64,000 bases of DNA from Clostridia bacterium. GTDB lineage: Bacteria; Bacillota; Clostridia; Oscillospirales; Acutalibacteraceae. The notes under the pieces are model-generated. The model saw only the letters and a program-made list of their open reading frames with translations. It ran no database searches and was not told where the DNA came from. The stretch covers positions 62,001 to 126,000 of the forward strand of contig JAFXCQ010000024.1 in the NCBI GenBank assembly GCA_017521425.1, written 5' to 3'. Both the position numbers and the translations under genes were made by a program. Position 1 is the stretch's first letter. Each line of letters starts with the position of its first letter. Below are positions 46,463-55,700 of this stretch, one piece after another.

Positions 46463-47959
46463 ATGGAAAAATTAAAATTAAAATTTTCGAACAATAAACG
46501 CGGTGCATTTTTTCTTAAATACTTTCTTATTTTAGCGGTAATAATTGTAATAGGCTTTATTATTACAGGTATTACACTTATGGCTTTTGTTTATAATTTT
46601 TCTAAACAAGAGACTTTAGCAGGGTTAAGTAAAAACTCAATCGCAATTTCTGATTTCACATCTGAAATTCTATGTTCGGATTTAGCACTTCACAATCAGG
46701 AAGCAACTGCCTTGCTTTTTTATAACAACTTAAAACTCACGGCAGATGCAAGCGGAAGTATGGTTTTTATGTGTAATGCCGATGGTATGATTATTGCCTG
46801 TGATGACACTTTAAAAAAACCTTTTGAAACTGTTAAGCACGCTGTGTGCGAAGAACACAAGAACATTCATATCCCAAAAGCATTTATTGTAAAGGCAGAA
46901 GCAATCGGTTATGCAGATTACACTACTCTCGGTGGTGTTTTCACCGAAACTCACGCAGTTGCAATTTCACCTATAAAAATCGAAAATGAAATTGTAGGCT
47001 TTACTATTTGCACAAGCCCGATTTCAGGTCAGATTGCAGGTTACTTCATAAAACTTTTAACATCATTTTTATCTGCAGCAGTTTTTGCTTTAGTTATACT
47101 TACTCTTGCACTTTTCTTCCTTGCAGACAAAATGTCAAAACCAATACGAGATTTAGCAAAAGCGGCAAGATGTTACTCTGTCGGTGATTTCTCATATAAA
47201 GTTCCTGAACCCACTGAAGAAAACGAGATGACCGAACTTATTATTGAATTCAATTCGATGGCAGAATCGCTTGAAGCATTGGAGAATTCAAGAAGAAACT
47301 TCGTCTCAAGCGTTTCACACGAATTTAAAACACCAATGACTACAATAGGTGGATTTATAAACGGAATTTTAGATGGTACTATACCACCGGAGAAGCAAAA
47401 TCATTATTTAGAAATTGTTTCTTCAGAAGTAAAAAGGCTCTCTAAAATGGTTAACGCAATGCTCAACATTTCAAGAATTGAAACAGGCAACTTAAACCTT
47501 AAATTAGAGCGTTTTGATATTTCAAAAAATCTTTTAAATACATTTTTAACATTTGAACAACTTATCACAGATAAAAAAATTACAATCGAAGGTCTTGAGG
47601 GATTAGAAGAACTCACCGTTTTAGGTGACCAGTCTATGCTTGACCAGGTTATTTATAATCTCATAGATAATGCCGTTAAATTTACCGACGAAAGCGGTAA
47701 AATTTCACTCACAACAAAGACTGATCCGAAACATTCTTATTTCACAATTACAAACACCGGCAAGGGTATTCCCCCTTCACATATAAAAAATGTCTTTGAT
47801 AGATTTTACAAGGTTGACGAATCAAGAAGTGCCGACACAAAAAGCACAGGACTTGGTCTTCACCTTGTTAAAAGCATAGTAGAGTTACACGGTGGTAAAG
47901 TTACTGTTAAAAGTAAAACTGATAAATTTACCGAATTCACAGTAAAGCTACCGAAATAA
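46463..47959 (+). CDS. Sensor histidine kinase
   Basis: The 498-residue protein has a membrane segment (about 19-46), an extracellular sensor (47-195), a second membrane segment (198-220), a HAMP domain (222-275), the phosphoacceptor His286 (VSHEFKTP), and the HATPase domain (N-box about 395-405, G1 and G2 motifs). It pairs with the response regulator. The HtrA-type gene next in line suggests envelope-stress sensing similar to CssRS, but this is inference. Confidence 0.95.
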   Translation: MEKLKLKFSNNKRGAFFLKYFLILAVIIVIGFIITGITLMAFVYNFSKQETLAGLSKNSIAISDFTSEILCSDLALHNQEATALLFYNNLKLTADASGSMVFMCNADGMIIACDDTLKKPFETVKHAVCEEHKNIHIPKAFIVKAEAIGYADYTTLGGVFTETHAVAISPIKIENEIVGFTICTSPISGQIAGYFIKLLTSFLSAAVFALVILTLALFFLADKMSKPIRDLAKAARCYSVGDFSYKVPEPTEENEMTELIIEFNSMAESLEALENSRRNFVSSVSHEFKTPMTTIGGFINGILDGTIPPEKQNHYLEIVSSEVKRLSKMVNAMLNISRIETGNLNLKLERFDISKNLLNTFLTFEQLITDKKITIEGLEGLEELTVLGDQSMLDQVIYNLIDNAVKFTDESGKISLTTKTDPKHSYFTITNTGKGIPPSHIKNVFDRFYKVDESRSADTKSTGLGLHLVKSIVELHGGKVTVKSKTDKFTEFTVKLPK

Positions 47960-48024
47960 TTCAATTTGTTTTCAATATTATCTTGTTATTATAAAAGTAT
48001 AATAACAAATCTGGAGGATTTTTA

Positions 48025-49578
48025 ATGGACGAATTTTTAGGTCAAAACACACAAGAGAATGAAAAAACACCTGAAGCACAACAAACCGAAAATCAGGGGT
48101 TCAATAATTCTCAATACGCAACCTCACCAAACACAAGCTTTCAACCTAATGGGTTTGCTCAGAATGGTTATGGACAAAACAACACGTACCCTACTTCACC
48201 TAATGGATATAATGCGAATGCTCCATATTTTGCTAATCAGCCTTATGGGCAACAACCACAACAACCATATACTGCACCAGCCACTTACCCTACACAAACT
48301 TACGAAAACCCTGTAAAGAAAAAACAATCTAAAACAGGCAAAACAATTTTTATAATCCTTATTGTTCTTTGTATCGCAGTTGCCGCTATCCTTATAGGTA
48401 CATCACTTTCAGGTGACAATTCCTTTACAGATGGTGGTAGTTCAAACCCTAACACAGAGAAAATCGATGGTGCTGTTCCGAGTGTTGAAAAATCACCTTA
48501 TGAGACACAGGAATATTCTGGTAAGGGTGCTATGACTCCAACACAGATTTACGATGAGGTTAAAGAGTCTAATGTAGCAATTCTCGTTTATTACCAGAAT
48601 CAGAAAGCTGGTGAAGGTTCAGGTGTTGTAGTTGGTGAAAAATCTGGTTACACATATATAATCACCTGTGCTCACGTTATCGCGGGAACTGGTATGAATG
48701 TCCAGGTGCAATTCTATGATTCAAAAGAATATGATGCACAGATTGTCGGTATAGACAGTAAAACCGATATAGGTGTTGTACGCGTTAAGAAAACGGGCTT
48801 TAAGGCAGCAACTTTTGGTGATTCAGATTCACTTAAAGTAGGTTCTCCTGTTTATGCAATTGGTAACCCTGCCGGCACCGAATTTTTCGGTTCTTTCACA
48901 AATGGTATAGTTTCTGCACTCGACAGACCTATCGCAACAACCGAAAATGGTTTTTACGATTTACCATGTATTCAGCATTCAGCGGCAATCAACCCAGGTA
49001 ACTCCGGTGGTGCCTTAGTTAATGAATTCGGTCAGATTGTTGGTATAAACTCTTCCAAAATTGCTGCAACTGACTACGAGGGTATGGGCTTCGCAGTACC
49101 ATCAGAAAAGGTTCTTGAAATTTACAACGAGCTTATTGAACACGGTTATGTTACAAACAGACCAATGCTTGGTATTCAGTATTATGCAGTTTCAAACGAC
49201 TCCACTTATTCAGCACTTGCTTGGAAAAATAATCTTCCTTATGGCTCTATTGTAATAGCAAGTATTGCAACAAACAGTAGTCTCAATGAAACAAACATTA
49301 AAGTTGGCGATATTGTTACTGCAGTTAATGGTAAAAAGCTTGATGATACTGACATTATTTTAGAAGCAATTGAAAATGCCAAGGTTGGTGACAAATTAAC
49401 TCTTACTGTTGTACGTCTTGATAACAGCGGTGCAGTTGCTACTACTTTTGATGAAGAAATTACTTTAGTTGAAGATAAAGGTAACACAGTTTATCAAGAA
49501 ACAGTAACTGAACAACAGCAACAACAAACTCCGGAAGATTTCTATGAGCAATTCCCTTTTAATCCGTTTGGTTACTAA
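48025..49578 (+). CDS. HtrA/DegP-type serine protease with PDZ domain
   Basis: The 517-residue protein starts with a Gln/Asn/Pro-rich cytoplasmic part (1-100), has one membrane segment (about 106-126), then the trypsin-like domain with His217 (TCAHV), Asp248 (TDIG) and Ser327 (GNSGGAL), then a PDZ domain (about 385-485). It degrades or refolds damaged exported proteins. It lies 65 bases after the histidine kinase with an SD GGAGG, and is likely under its control. Confidence 0.93.
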   Translation: MDEFLGQNTQENEKTPEAQQTENQGFNNSQYATSPNTSFQPNGFAQNGYGQNNTYPTSPNGYNANAPYFANQPYGQQPQQPYTAPATYPTQTYENPVKKKQSKTGKTIFIILIVLCIAVAAILIGTSLSGDNSFTDGGSSNPNTEKIDGAVPSVEKSPYETQEYSGKGAMTPTQIYDEVKESNVAILVYYQNQKAGEGSGVVVGEKSGYTYIITCAHVIAGTGMNVQVQFYDSKEYDAQIVGIDSKTDIGVVRVKKTGFKAATFGDSDSLKVGSPVYAIGNPAGTEFFGSFTNGIVSALDRPIATTENGFYDLPCIQHSAAINPGNSGGALVNEFGQIVGINSSKIAATDYEGMGFAVPSEKVLEIYNELIEHGYVTNRPMLGIQYYAVSNDSTYSALAWKNNLPYGSIVIASIATNSSLNETNIKVGDIVTAVNGKKLDDTDIILEAIENAKVGDKLTLTVVRLDNSGAVATTFDEEITLVEDKGNTVYQETVTEQQQQQTPEDFYEQFPFNPFGY

Positions 49579-49629
49579 AAACATTACACCCGAAGAACTT
49601 ATAGTTCCTCGGGTGCATTTTTTAGTTTA

Positions 49630-49941
49630 TTACAATCCCAAACTCTCCATTATCCTTTTTAATTCATTCCACTCATCTATAAGCTCCTGCAATTCATTTT
49701 CGCCTGTTTCAGTAATTGAAAAGTATTTTCTTGGTGGACCTTCTGTACTTTTTTCTACTGTTGACTTTAAAGAATCCCTTTGCTCAAGTCTTCTTAAAAT
49801 AGCATAAAAGGTACTTTCATTTACTTCTTTAAAATACTCCCCTACTTTTTTTATAAGGTCATACCCATAAATAGATTCACTTTCCTTAACTATCCAGAAA
49901 ATACACATTTCGAGTATGCCTTTTTTTATTTGTGCATTCAT
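49630..49941 (-). CDS. PadR-family transcriptional regulator
   Basis: The 103-residue protein has a winged helix of the PadR type (GILEMCIFWIV, ESTFYAILRRLEQR, GPPRKYFSITETG). PadR proteins usually repress transport or stress genes. Its start overlaps the stop of the upstream membrane protein gene (TAATG), so the two are in one unit. A perfect dyad at 50723-50745 near the unit's promoter is a possible binding site. Confidence 0.9.
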   Translation of the reverse strand: MNAQIKKGILEMCIFWIVKESESIYGYDLIKKVGEYFKEVNESTFYAILRRLEQRDSLKSTVEKSTEGPPRKYFSITETGENELQELIDEWNELKRIMESLGL

Positions 49942-50699
49942 TATTCCGTCACCTTTTTCAATCTTTTATTAAGCATGATTATGATTATTATCTCTGCAAT
50001 GAATATAGCGAGAACGGCATATAAATACGGAAATATGTACCATTCCATTGAACTGATTGACGACAAAAACAGTTTTATTGCTGTAAAAGCAGTTACCGAG
50101 ACCAATGAGCTACAAAAAGAAAAGAAATAATCTGAACCTTTTACTATGAACAAAAATAGATTTACTATAGGAAAAATTGTAAACAAAGTATATAACGAAT
50201 CAATAAACATACCAACATTTCCTGGCTTTTCGTACTCATAAGGATATATAAATGTAGATATTATCCAACCAATAAACACTACCATTCCTACTATTACAAT
50301 CAAACCGTAAGTAAAATTCATCACCTTGGAACAACTTCTATTGCCGGAAAATTTTGAAATGAGTACAAATTTCTTTGCCAACGCTGAATATATTACATAT
50401 AAGCCGACAGCACCCAAAACTATCGTAACAAACCCGAGAATATAAAACGGTACATCATAAGCTCTGCTCGACCAAATATTAAAATAAACAAAAAACAACC
50501 AGAATGCAACAAACAAAACCCCTGCTATAAATCCGTTTTTCTTTGGGATTTCAAGCGATTTCATAACTTCTTTTGGTTTTTCGTGTATCTGACTATCTGC
50601 CATAAACCCAGAATAATCGTCTAAAATCTCTTTCATTTCACTGAAACTTACTAACGGCAATAACCTGTAAGCAAGTTCAAGCATAAATTTGTTTTTCAT
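49941..50699 (-). CDS. DUF1700-like membrane protein
   Basis: The 252-residue protein has an N-terminal helical part (MKNKFMLELAYRLLPLV, SEMKEILDDYSGFMAD) of the HAAS type, then about six hydrophobic segments. Such proteins are commonly linked to PadR genes, as here. The start is ATG 50697-50699 with AGGGG upstream; the frame extending to 50777 runs through a promoter and is unlikely. Confidence 0.8.
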   Translation of the reverse strand: MKNKFMLELAYRLLPLVSFSEMKEILDDYSGFMADSQIHEKPKEVMKSLEIPKKNGFIAGVLFVAFWLFFVYFNIWSSRAYDVPFYILGFVTIVLGAVGLYVIYSALAKKFVLISKFSGNRSCSKVMNFTYGLIVIVGMVVFIGWIISTFIYPYEYEKPGNVGMFIDSLYTLFTIFPIVNLFLFIVKGSDYFFSFCSSLVSVTAFTAIKLFLSSISSMEWYIFPYLYAVLAIFIAEIIIIIMLNKRLKKVTE

Positions 50700-50722
50700 A
50701 AAATCAACCCCTTCATTTCTTC

Positions 50723-50745
50723 GGTACTGTGTAATAATCAGTACC
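50723..50745. promoter_or_regulatory. Candidate PadR operator
   Basis: GGTACTG at 50723-50729 and CAGTACC at 50739-50745 form a perfect dyad with a 9-base gap. It lies just downstream of the -10 element, near the expected start point, so a bound repressor could block transcription. Assignment to this PadR protein is inference. Confidence 0.5.
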
Positions 50746-50755
50746 CTGTATCTAC

Positions 50756-50784
50756 ATAATAGCACACTACTGTTCATTAGTCAA
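50756..50784 (-). promoter_or_regulatory. Promoter of the DUF1700-padR unit
   Basis: TTGACT (50779-50784) and TATTAT (50756-50761) on the minus strand have a 17-base spacer. Confidence 0.75.
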
Positions 50785-50796
50785 TAGTAAATTTAG

Positions 50797-50992
50797 TTGT
50801 AAGTATGCAAGTGGCAAGTTTCAAGTGTTAATGAAAGGAAGTCCTGCAATAATAATTGCGTCGCAGACCCTTCAATTCCGCATTCTAAAACTACGAATTC
50901 CGAATTATAAATTGCCAACGCAGTTCCGAAATTTTCAATTTTCCATTTTCAATTTTCAATTACATTTGCGTTGCACACTTGCATACTTGCAA
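50797..50992. repeat. 196-bp repeat-like element with inverted ends
   Basis: The ends TTGTAAGTATGCAAGTGGCAA (50797-50817, with one gap) and the reverse of 50971-50992 match nearly fully. The inner part is short A/T-rich copies of TTTTCAATTT / ATTCCGAATT type. It contains no gene and makes up most of the 350-base space between the DUF1700 and ttcA genes. Confidence 0.55.
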
Positions 50993-51001
50993 CCAAAACT
51001 C

Positions 51002-51030
51002 TTGACAAACCCCTTTCCAATCCCTAAAAT
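51002..51030 (+). promoter_or_regulatory. Promoter of ttcA-like gene
   Basis: TTGACA (51002-51007) and TAAAAT (51025-51030) have a 17-base spacer and lie 35 bases before the GTG start. Confidence 0.75.
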
Positions 51031-51064
51031 ATAACAGTAACAAAAACAAAGTGTGGTGACGAAG

Positions 51065-51775
51065 GTGCAAAGAATTCTCGGTTGTGTCAGAAATGCGGTT
51101 GACACTTACAATATGATTGAAGATGGTGACAAAATCGCAGTTGGTGTTTCTGGCGGTAAAGATTCTGTTTTACTCCTTAAAGCACTTTGTGGTTTAAAAA
51201 CATTTTACCCTAAAGACTTTGAGATTATCGCTATAACTCTTGATATGCGTTTTAATAATGTTGACGGTGATTTTTCTGAAATCAAGAAAATTTGTGACGA
51301 ATATAATGTTCATTACGAAATAAGACGCACAGAACTTTTCGATATAATTTTCAATGTACGAAAAGAAAGCAACCCTTGTAGTCTGTGTGCCAGAATGCGT
51401 CGTGGTATTCTTCACGATACCGCAAAAGAATTAGGGTGCAACAAAATTGCTTTAGGTCACCACCTTGACGATGCCGCTGAAACATTCTTAATGAATCTTT
51501 TAAGTGAAGCACGAATTGGTTGCTTTCAGCCTGTCACTTATCTTTCGAGAAAAGATATTACAATGATAAGACCGCTTATTCATCTGACCGAAAACGATGT
51601 TGAATCTGCTATTAAAAGGCTCAGTTTACCTGTTGTAAAAAGCAAATGCCCTGCTGACGAAAACACAAGACGCGAAGATGTAAAAAATCTTATTAAAGAA
51701 CTGAACAAGCAATATGAAGATGTGCCACAGAAAATTATTGGTGCAATAAAACGAAGTCATATTGATAATTGGTGA
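51065..51775 (+). CDS. TtcA-like tRNA thiolation protein
   Basis: This PP-loop enzyme would 2-thiolate cytidine 32 of tRNA. The 236-residue protein has VSGGKDSVLLL near residue 30, CSLCARMRRG near 110 (Fe-S Cys pair) and GHHLDDAAETF. The start is uncertain: GTG at 51065 (MQRILGCVRNAV) fits the family and has GGTGA upstream, while another GTG at 51053 lacks one. It is followed by GS III at 66 bases. Confidence 0.85.
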   Translation: MQRILGCVRNAVDTYNMIEDGDKIAVGVSGGKDSVLLLKALCGLKTFYPKDFEIIAITLDMRFNNVDGDFSEIKKICDEYNVHYEIRRTELFDIIFNVRKESNPCSLCARMRRGILHDTAKELGCNKIALGHHLDDAAETFLMNLLSEARIGCFQPVTYLSRKDITMIRPLIHLTENDVESAIKRLSLPVVKSKCPADENTRREDVKNLIKELNKQYEDVPQKIIGAIKRSHIDNW

Positions 51776-51841
51776 TTGACATTTTGTACAAAAAATGATA
51801 TATTTAATTGTATATTTATTTTAAAAAACGGAGTGTGTGGA

Positions 51842-53935
51842 ATGACAAATATTCAGGAAATATTCGGCTGTCAGGTTTTTAATGAAACCGTTATGCAAAG
51901 CCGTTTACCAAAAGATACTTACCGTTCACTTATTAAGACTATTAAAGACGGTAAAACTCTTGATATTGATACTGCCAATGTCATAGCAAATGCTATGAAG
52001 GACTGGGCAATTGAAAAAGGAGCAACTCATTTTACACACTGGTTCCAACCTATGACAGATGTTACCGCTGAAAAGCACGACAGCTTTATTACCCCTGTTT
52101 CAGGTGGTAAGGTTATGCTTGAATTTTCAGGTAAAACTCTTGTTCGTGGTGAACCTGATGCTTCTTCTCTTCCTAATGGTGGACTTCGTTCTACCTTTGA
52201 AGCACGAGGTTACACTGCATGGGACCCTACCTCATTTGCATTTATTAAAGATGATACATTATGTATTCCTACTGCTTTCTGCTCTTATGGTGGTGAATCT
52301 CTCGACAAGAAAACACCCCTTCTTCGTTCAATGGAAGCAGTTGACAAGCAGGCATTAAGAGTATTAAGACTTTTTGGCGAAACTCAGGTTACTCGCGTTA
52401 CAACTACTGTTGGCGCTGAACAGGAATATTTCCTTATAGATAAAGAAGTTTATAACAAACGTCCTGACTTGAAACTCTGTAATCGTACTCTTTTCGGTTG
52501 CCGTGCCGCTAAAGGTCAGGAGCTTGACGACCACTATTTTGGTAAAATCAAACCACGCGTTTCTGCATATATGAAAGAACTTGACGAAGAACTCTGGAAG
52601 TTAGGCATTCTTTCAAAAACAAAACACAATGAAACTGCTCCGGCACAGCACGAATTAGCACCAATTTTCACTTCTGCTAACGTTGCAACAGACCACAACC
52701 AGCTTATTATGGAAATGATGAAAACTGTTGCTGACAGACATGATATGGTTTGTATTCTTCACGAAAAACCATTTGAAGGAATTAACGGTAGCGGTAAGCA
52801 TAATAACTGGGCTATTTGTGAGGATAATAAAATAAATCTTTTAAATCCTGGTGATTCACCATCACAGAATACAAGATTTTTACTTTTCATTACCGCAGTT
52901 ATTAAAGCAGTTGATGATTACCAAGAATTATTACGTGCATCTGTTGCTACTGCAGGTAACGACAGACGACTTGGCGCAGGCGAAGCACCACCGGCAGTTA
53001 TTTCTATCTTTTTAGGCGACGAATTAACCGCTATTTTCGAAGCTCTTGAAAAAGGTGAGCTTTACAAAGAAAGAAAGCCATCTGACCTTGAAATAGGTGC
53101 AAGAGTTTTACCAAAATTACCACAGGATACAACAGATAGAAACCGTACTTCTCCTTTTGCATTCACAGGTAATAAATTCGAATTCCGTATGCTCGGTTCT
53201 TCTGCTTCTATTGCAGATACTAACACAATTCTTAATACTGCTATTGCAGAATCATTAAGAGTTTTTGCAGATGAACTCGAAAATTCAGAAGACTTTGACA
53301 CAGATGTTCTTGAACTCATCAAGAGAACTATTAAAAAGCACGAAAGAATTATCTTTAATGGTAACAACTATGCAGCAGAATGGCACAAAGAAGCCAAAAA
53401 ACGCGGTTTACCTGCTCTTAATACAACTGCTGACGCACTTTCTTATGTTGCTGATGAAAAAACAGTTAAGCTTTTCACTCAGCATAAAGTGTTCACCGAA
53501 AGTGAGCTTATTTCAAGACGAGATGTTAAACTCAATACATACTCAAAAACACTTAAAATTGAAGCACTCACAATGCTTGAAATGACTAAACGCGACATTC
53601 TCCCTGCTGTTATAAAATTCAAGGGCAAAGTTGCAAACGAAATAAATGCACTTACCGCTATCGGTGCAGAAATGGATTGTTCAGTTGAAAAATCGCTTTT
53701 ACTCAAAATTTCTAAATTATCTATGAAATTAGGCAGAGCACTTAAAACTCTCGAACAGTTAACAGAAAAGAGTGACGATTTCTCAACAAGTCAGGCAGAG
53801 GCAGATTATTACAGAGACAAAATGATTCCCGCTATGGATACATTAAGAAGTATCGTTGACGAATTAGAAACAATAGTTGCACGTGAAGACTGGCCATATC
53901 CAAGCTACACCGAAATGCTTTATAGCGTAAGATAA
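51842..53935 (+). CDS. glnN: Glutamine synthetase type III
   Basis: GS III makes glutamine from glutamate, ammonia and ATP. The 697-residue length and motifs THFTHWFQPMTD, EQEYFLID, NGSGKHNNWAI and KHNETAPAQHELAP match the family. The start is ATG 51842 with GGAG upstream. It ends in a 14-bp hairpin. Confidence 0.97.
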   Translation: MTNIQEIFGCQVFNETVMQSRLPKDTYRSLIKTIKDGKTLDIDTANVIANAMKDWAIEKGATHFTHWFQPMTDVTAEKHDSFITPVSGGKVMLEFSGKTLVRGEPDASSLPNGGLRSTFEARGYTAWDPTSFAFIKDDTLCIPTAFCSYGGESLDKKTPLLRSMEAVDKQALRVLRLFGETQVTRVTTTVGAEQEYFLIDKEVYNKRPDLKLCNRTLFGCRAAKGQELDDHYFGKIKPRVSAYMKELDEELWKLGILSKTKHNETAPAQHELAPIFTSANVATDHNQLIMEMMKTVADRHDMVCILHEKPFEGINGSGKHNNWAICEDNKINLLNPGDSPSQNTRFLLFITAVIKAVDDYQELLRASVATAGNDRRLGAGEAPPAVISIFLGDELTAIFEALEKGELYKERKPSDLEIGARVLPKLPQDTTDRNRTSPFAFTGNKFEFRMLGSSASIADTNTILNTAIAESLRVFADELENSEDFDTDVLELIKRTIKKHERIIFNGNNYAAEWHKEAKKRGLPALNTTADALSYVADEKTVKLFTQHKVFTESELISRRDVKLNTYSKTLKIEALTMLEMTKRDILPAVIKFKGKVANEINALTAIGAEMDCSVEKSLLLKISKLSMKLGRALKTLEQLTEKSDDFSTSQAEADYYRDKMIPAMDTLRSIVDELETIVAREDWPYPSYTEMLYSVR

Positions 53936-53948
53936 ATAAAAGAAATGA

Positions 53949-53982
53949 TTGAAAACAGAAATTTAAATATTTCTGTTTTCAA
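53949..53982 (+). terminator. Hairpin after glnN
   Basis: TTGAAAACAGAAAT and its complement ATTTCTGTTTTCAA form a 14-bp stem with a short TTAAAT loop. It lacks a clear U-tract after the stem. Confidence 0.6.
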
Positions 53983-54033
53983 TCAAACTAAACAATTCTT
54001 CACTATTCACTCTTACTTATTACTTAATAATAC

Positions 54034-54118
54034 GCGGGTGTGGTGGAACTGGCAAACACGATGGGTTTAGGTCCCATTGGAGCGATCCTTGCAGGTTCGA
54101 GTCCTGTCACCCGTACCA
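54034..54118 (+). tRNA. tRNA-Leu (anticodon UAG)
   Basis: The acceptor GCGGGTG pairs with CACCCGT (one G-U), and ACCA is encoded. The anticodon loop TTTAGGT gives UAG for CUN codons. The class II variable arm (TGGAGCGATCCTTGC area) and T arm (CAGG-TTCGAGT-CCTG) are normal. Confidence 0.95.
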
Positions 54119-54150
54119 AAAATCCTCATTCGTAAGAATGGGGATTTTTA
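54118..54150 (+). terminator. Terminator of tRNA-Leu
   Basis: AAAAATCCTCATTC (54118-54131) and GAATGGGGATTTTT (54136-54149) form a stem with a GTAA loop and U-tract, directly behind CCA. Confidence 0.85.
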
Positions 54151-54408
54151 CTTTTTCACTCTTCACTTTTCACTCTTCATTATTCTCTGCGTTTTTTTGA
54201 TAGAGGATTTTGGGAAGTAATAAGTAATAGTGAATAGTGAAAAGTTCAGTGTCTGCTTCGCAGACGAATTTATAAACGCTTATTTATACATTCTCACATT
54301 TCCAAATCATTTTTTGTTAATTCTAACATGATTTAAAATTATTAAATAAACAAATATTATAACTCCTTTCGCATTTATTTTTGCCATATATAGAAGAACT
54401 TTGTCTCC

Positions 54409-54437
54409 TTGACTATTTTCATCATCTATGATATACT
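54409..54437 (+). promoter_or_regulatory. Promoter of the NERD gene
   Basis: TTGACT (54409-54414) and TATACT (54432-54437) have a 17-base spacer. The transcript would begin near 54444, just before a structured leader. Confidence 0.75.
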
Positions 54438-54449
54438 GTAAAATAAAAA

Positions 54450-54507
54450 AGGGCGGTCGTGAGACCCTGGTCCACCAACTAGCGGGGTTTTTCCCGCTTT
54501 TTGTTTT
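54450..54507 (+). ncRNA. Small structured leader with terminator, class unknown
   Basis: Directly after the predicted start point, three stems are seen: GGTC-GTGA-GACC (GNRA-type loop), CTGGT/ACTAG around CCACCA, and GCGGG/CCCGC with a U-tract (about 54480-54507), an intrinsic terminator. The NERD gene start is 54536, so the terminator lies in its leader. I do not recognise a known riboswitch; it could be a small riboswitch, an attenuator or a short RNA. Confidence 0.5.
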
Positions 54508-54535
54508 ATCTAATTAATCAAGAGGAGTTTGCTTT

Positions 54536-55543
54536 ATGCCTTTACAAGAAATATTCCAAGCACTTTTATCATCTGTTTTTCAAATAATTCTCTTATTAAT
54601 TAATCCCGTAGTTTTGATTCCGGTTATTATTGTAATTGTTTTTCTTGTAATAAAAAAGAAGGAATATAAAAAAGGTGCATATTATCAAATCACAAAACTC
54701 TCTTATCTTTCTGTTAGAAATGACATAGGACGATATGGTGAATATTATACCTACAAGCGTTTAAAGCATTTTGAATCTGAAGGCTCAAAATTCCTTTTCA
54801 ACATTTACATTCCTAAAGATAATGGCGAAACAACAGAAATTGATGTTTTAATGATTTCACCAAAAGGTCTTTTTGTCTTTGAAAGTAAAAACTATAGCGG
54901 TTGGATTTTCGGCAGTGAGAATCAAAAAAATTGGTATCAAACTCTTCCGGCCGGCAGAGGAAGAAGTCATAAGGAAAATTTCTATAATCCTATAATGCAA
55001 AACCGTTCACATATAAAACATTTAAAAGCGTTTCTTGGTACTGATATTCCTGTTAGGTCAATCATTGTGTTTTCTGATAGATGTACCTTGAAAAATGTAA
55101 AAATCACAAGCAATGATATTAGTGTAATCAATCGGTATAATGTCAACCCAGTAGTATCTGCTATTTGCAATCAATCTCAAGAAAATCTGTTGAGTGCAGA
55201 AGAGATTTCCAATATATATAACAAACTTTATCCCTGTACACAAATAGATGAAACTACGAAAGTTCAGCATATAACAAATATTCACAACAAGATAAATCCT
55301 ACTCCAATGCAAGAAGTCGATGTGCCTGAAAATACAACGCAAATAAACAATGATATAAGCGAAAACCCGTCTACCGTTAATCAAGAAACTGAAAATACAG
55401 CAGAAACAACCCAAGAATTAAAATGCCCAAAGTGTGGTGCTGATTTAATTATTAGAACTGCTACAAGAGGTGCTAATGCAGGTAAAAAATTCTATGGATG
55501 TTCCAACTATCCTAAATGCAGATACATAGAAAATATTAAGTGA
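54536..55543 (+). CDS. NERD-domain membrane protein with topoisomerase-type zinc finger
   Basis: The 335-residue protein has a membrane segment (about 14-44), a NERD nuclease-related domain (about 65-180, GEYYTYKRLKHF, TEIDVLMISPKGLFVFESKN), a Gln/Thr-rich linker and a C4 zinc finger (CPKCGADL ... GCSNYPKC) like those of topoisomerase I. A role in DNA or RNA processing is likely, but not proved. AGAGGAG precedes the ATG. The leader has an RNA-like element. Confidence 0.85.
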   Translation: MPLQEIFQALLSSVFQIILLLINPVVLIPVIIVIVFLVIKKKEYKKGAYYQITKLSYLSVRNDIGRYGEYYTYKRLKHFESEGSKFLFNIYIPKDNGETTEIDVLMISPKGLFVFESKNYSGWIFGSENQKNWYQTLPAGRGRSHKENFYNPIMQNRSHIKHLKAFLGTDIPVRSIIVFSDRCTLKNVKITSNDISVINRYNVNPVVSAICNQSQENLLSAEEISNIYNKLYPCTQIDETTKVQHITNIHNKINPTPMQEVDVPENTTQINNDISENPSTVNQETENTAETTQELKCPKCGADLIIRTATRGANAGKKFYGCSNYPKCRYIENIK

Positions 55544-55640
55544 TATTTTTCAGAAAATTCTAGATATGTACTGTTTTTGGCTGCGAAAAACCCAGTATTT
55601 ATGCGGGTTTGTGCTTGATTACTATAACGCTACTCCGACC

Positions 55641-55675
55641 AACAACCTTAGTAGAAATACCAAGGTTGTTTTTTA
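55641..55675 (+). terminator. Terminator after the NERD gene
   Basis: AACAACCTT (55641-55649) and AAGGTTGTT (55662-55670) form a stem followed by a U-tract. A second stem, TTATTGTTCC / GGAACAATAA, lies at 55673-55701. Confidence 0.75.
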
Positions 55676-55700
55676 TTGTTCCACACCTTTGGGAACAATA

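Larger units (their letters stand above)
53999..54241. repeat. Inverted short-repeat arrays around tRNA-Leu
   Basis: 53999-54026 (TTCACTATTCACTCTTACTT...) and 54214-54241 are near-perfect reverse complements over 28 bases. Between them are tRNA-Leu, its terminator, and a further array of TTCACTCTTCACTTTTCACT type (54154-54180). These arrays are degenerate tandem 7-mers. Confidence 0.7.
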
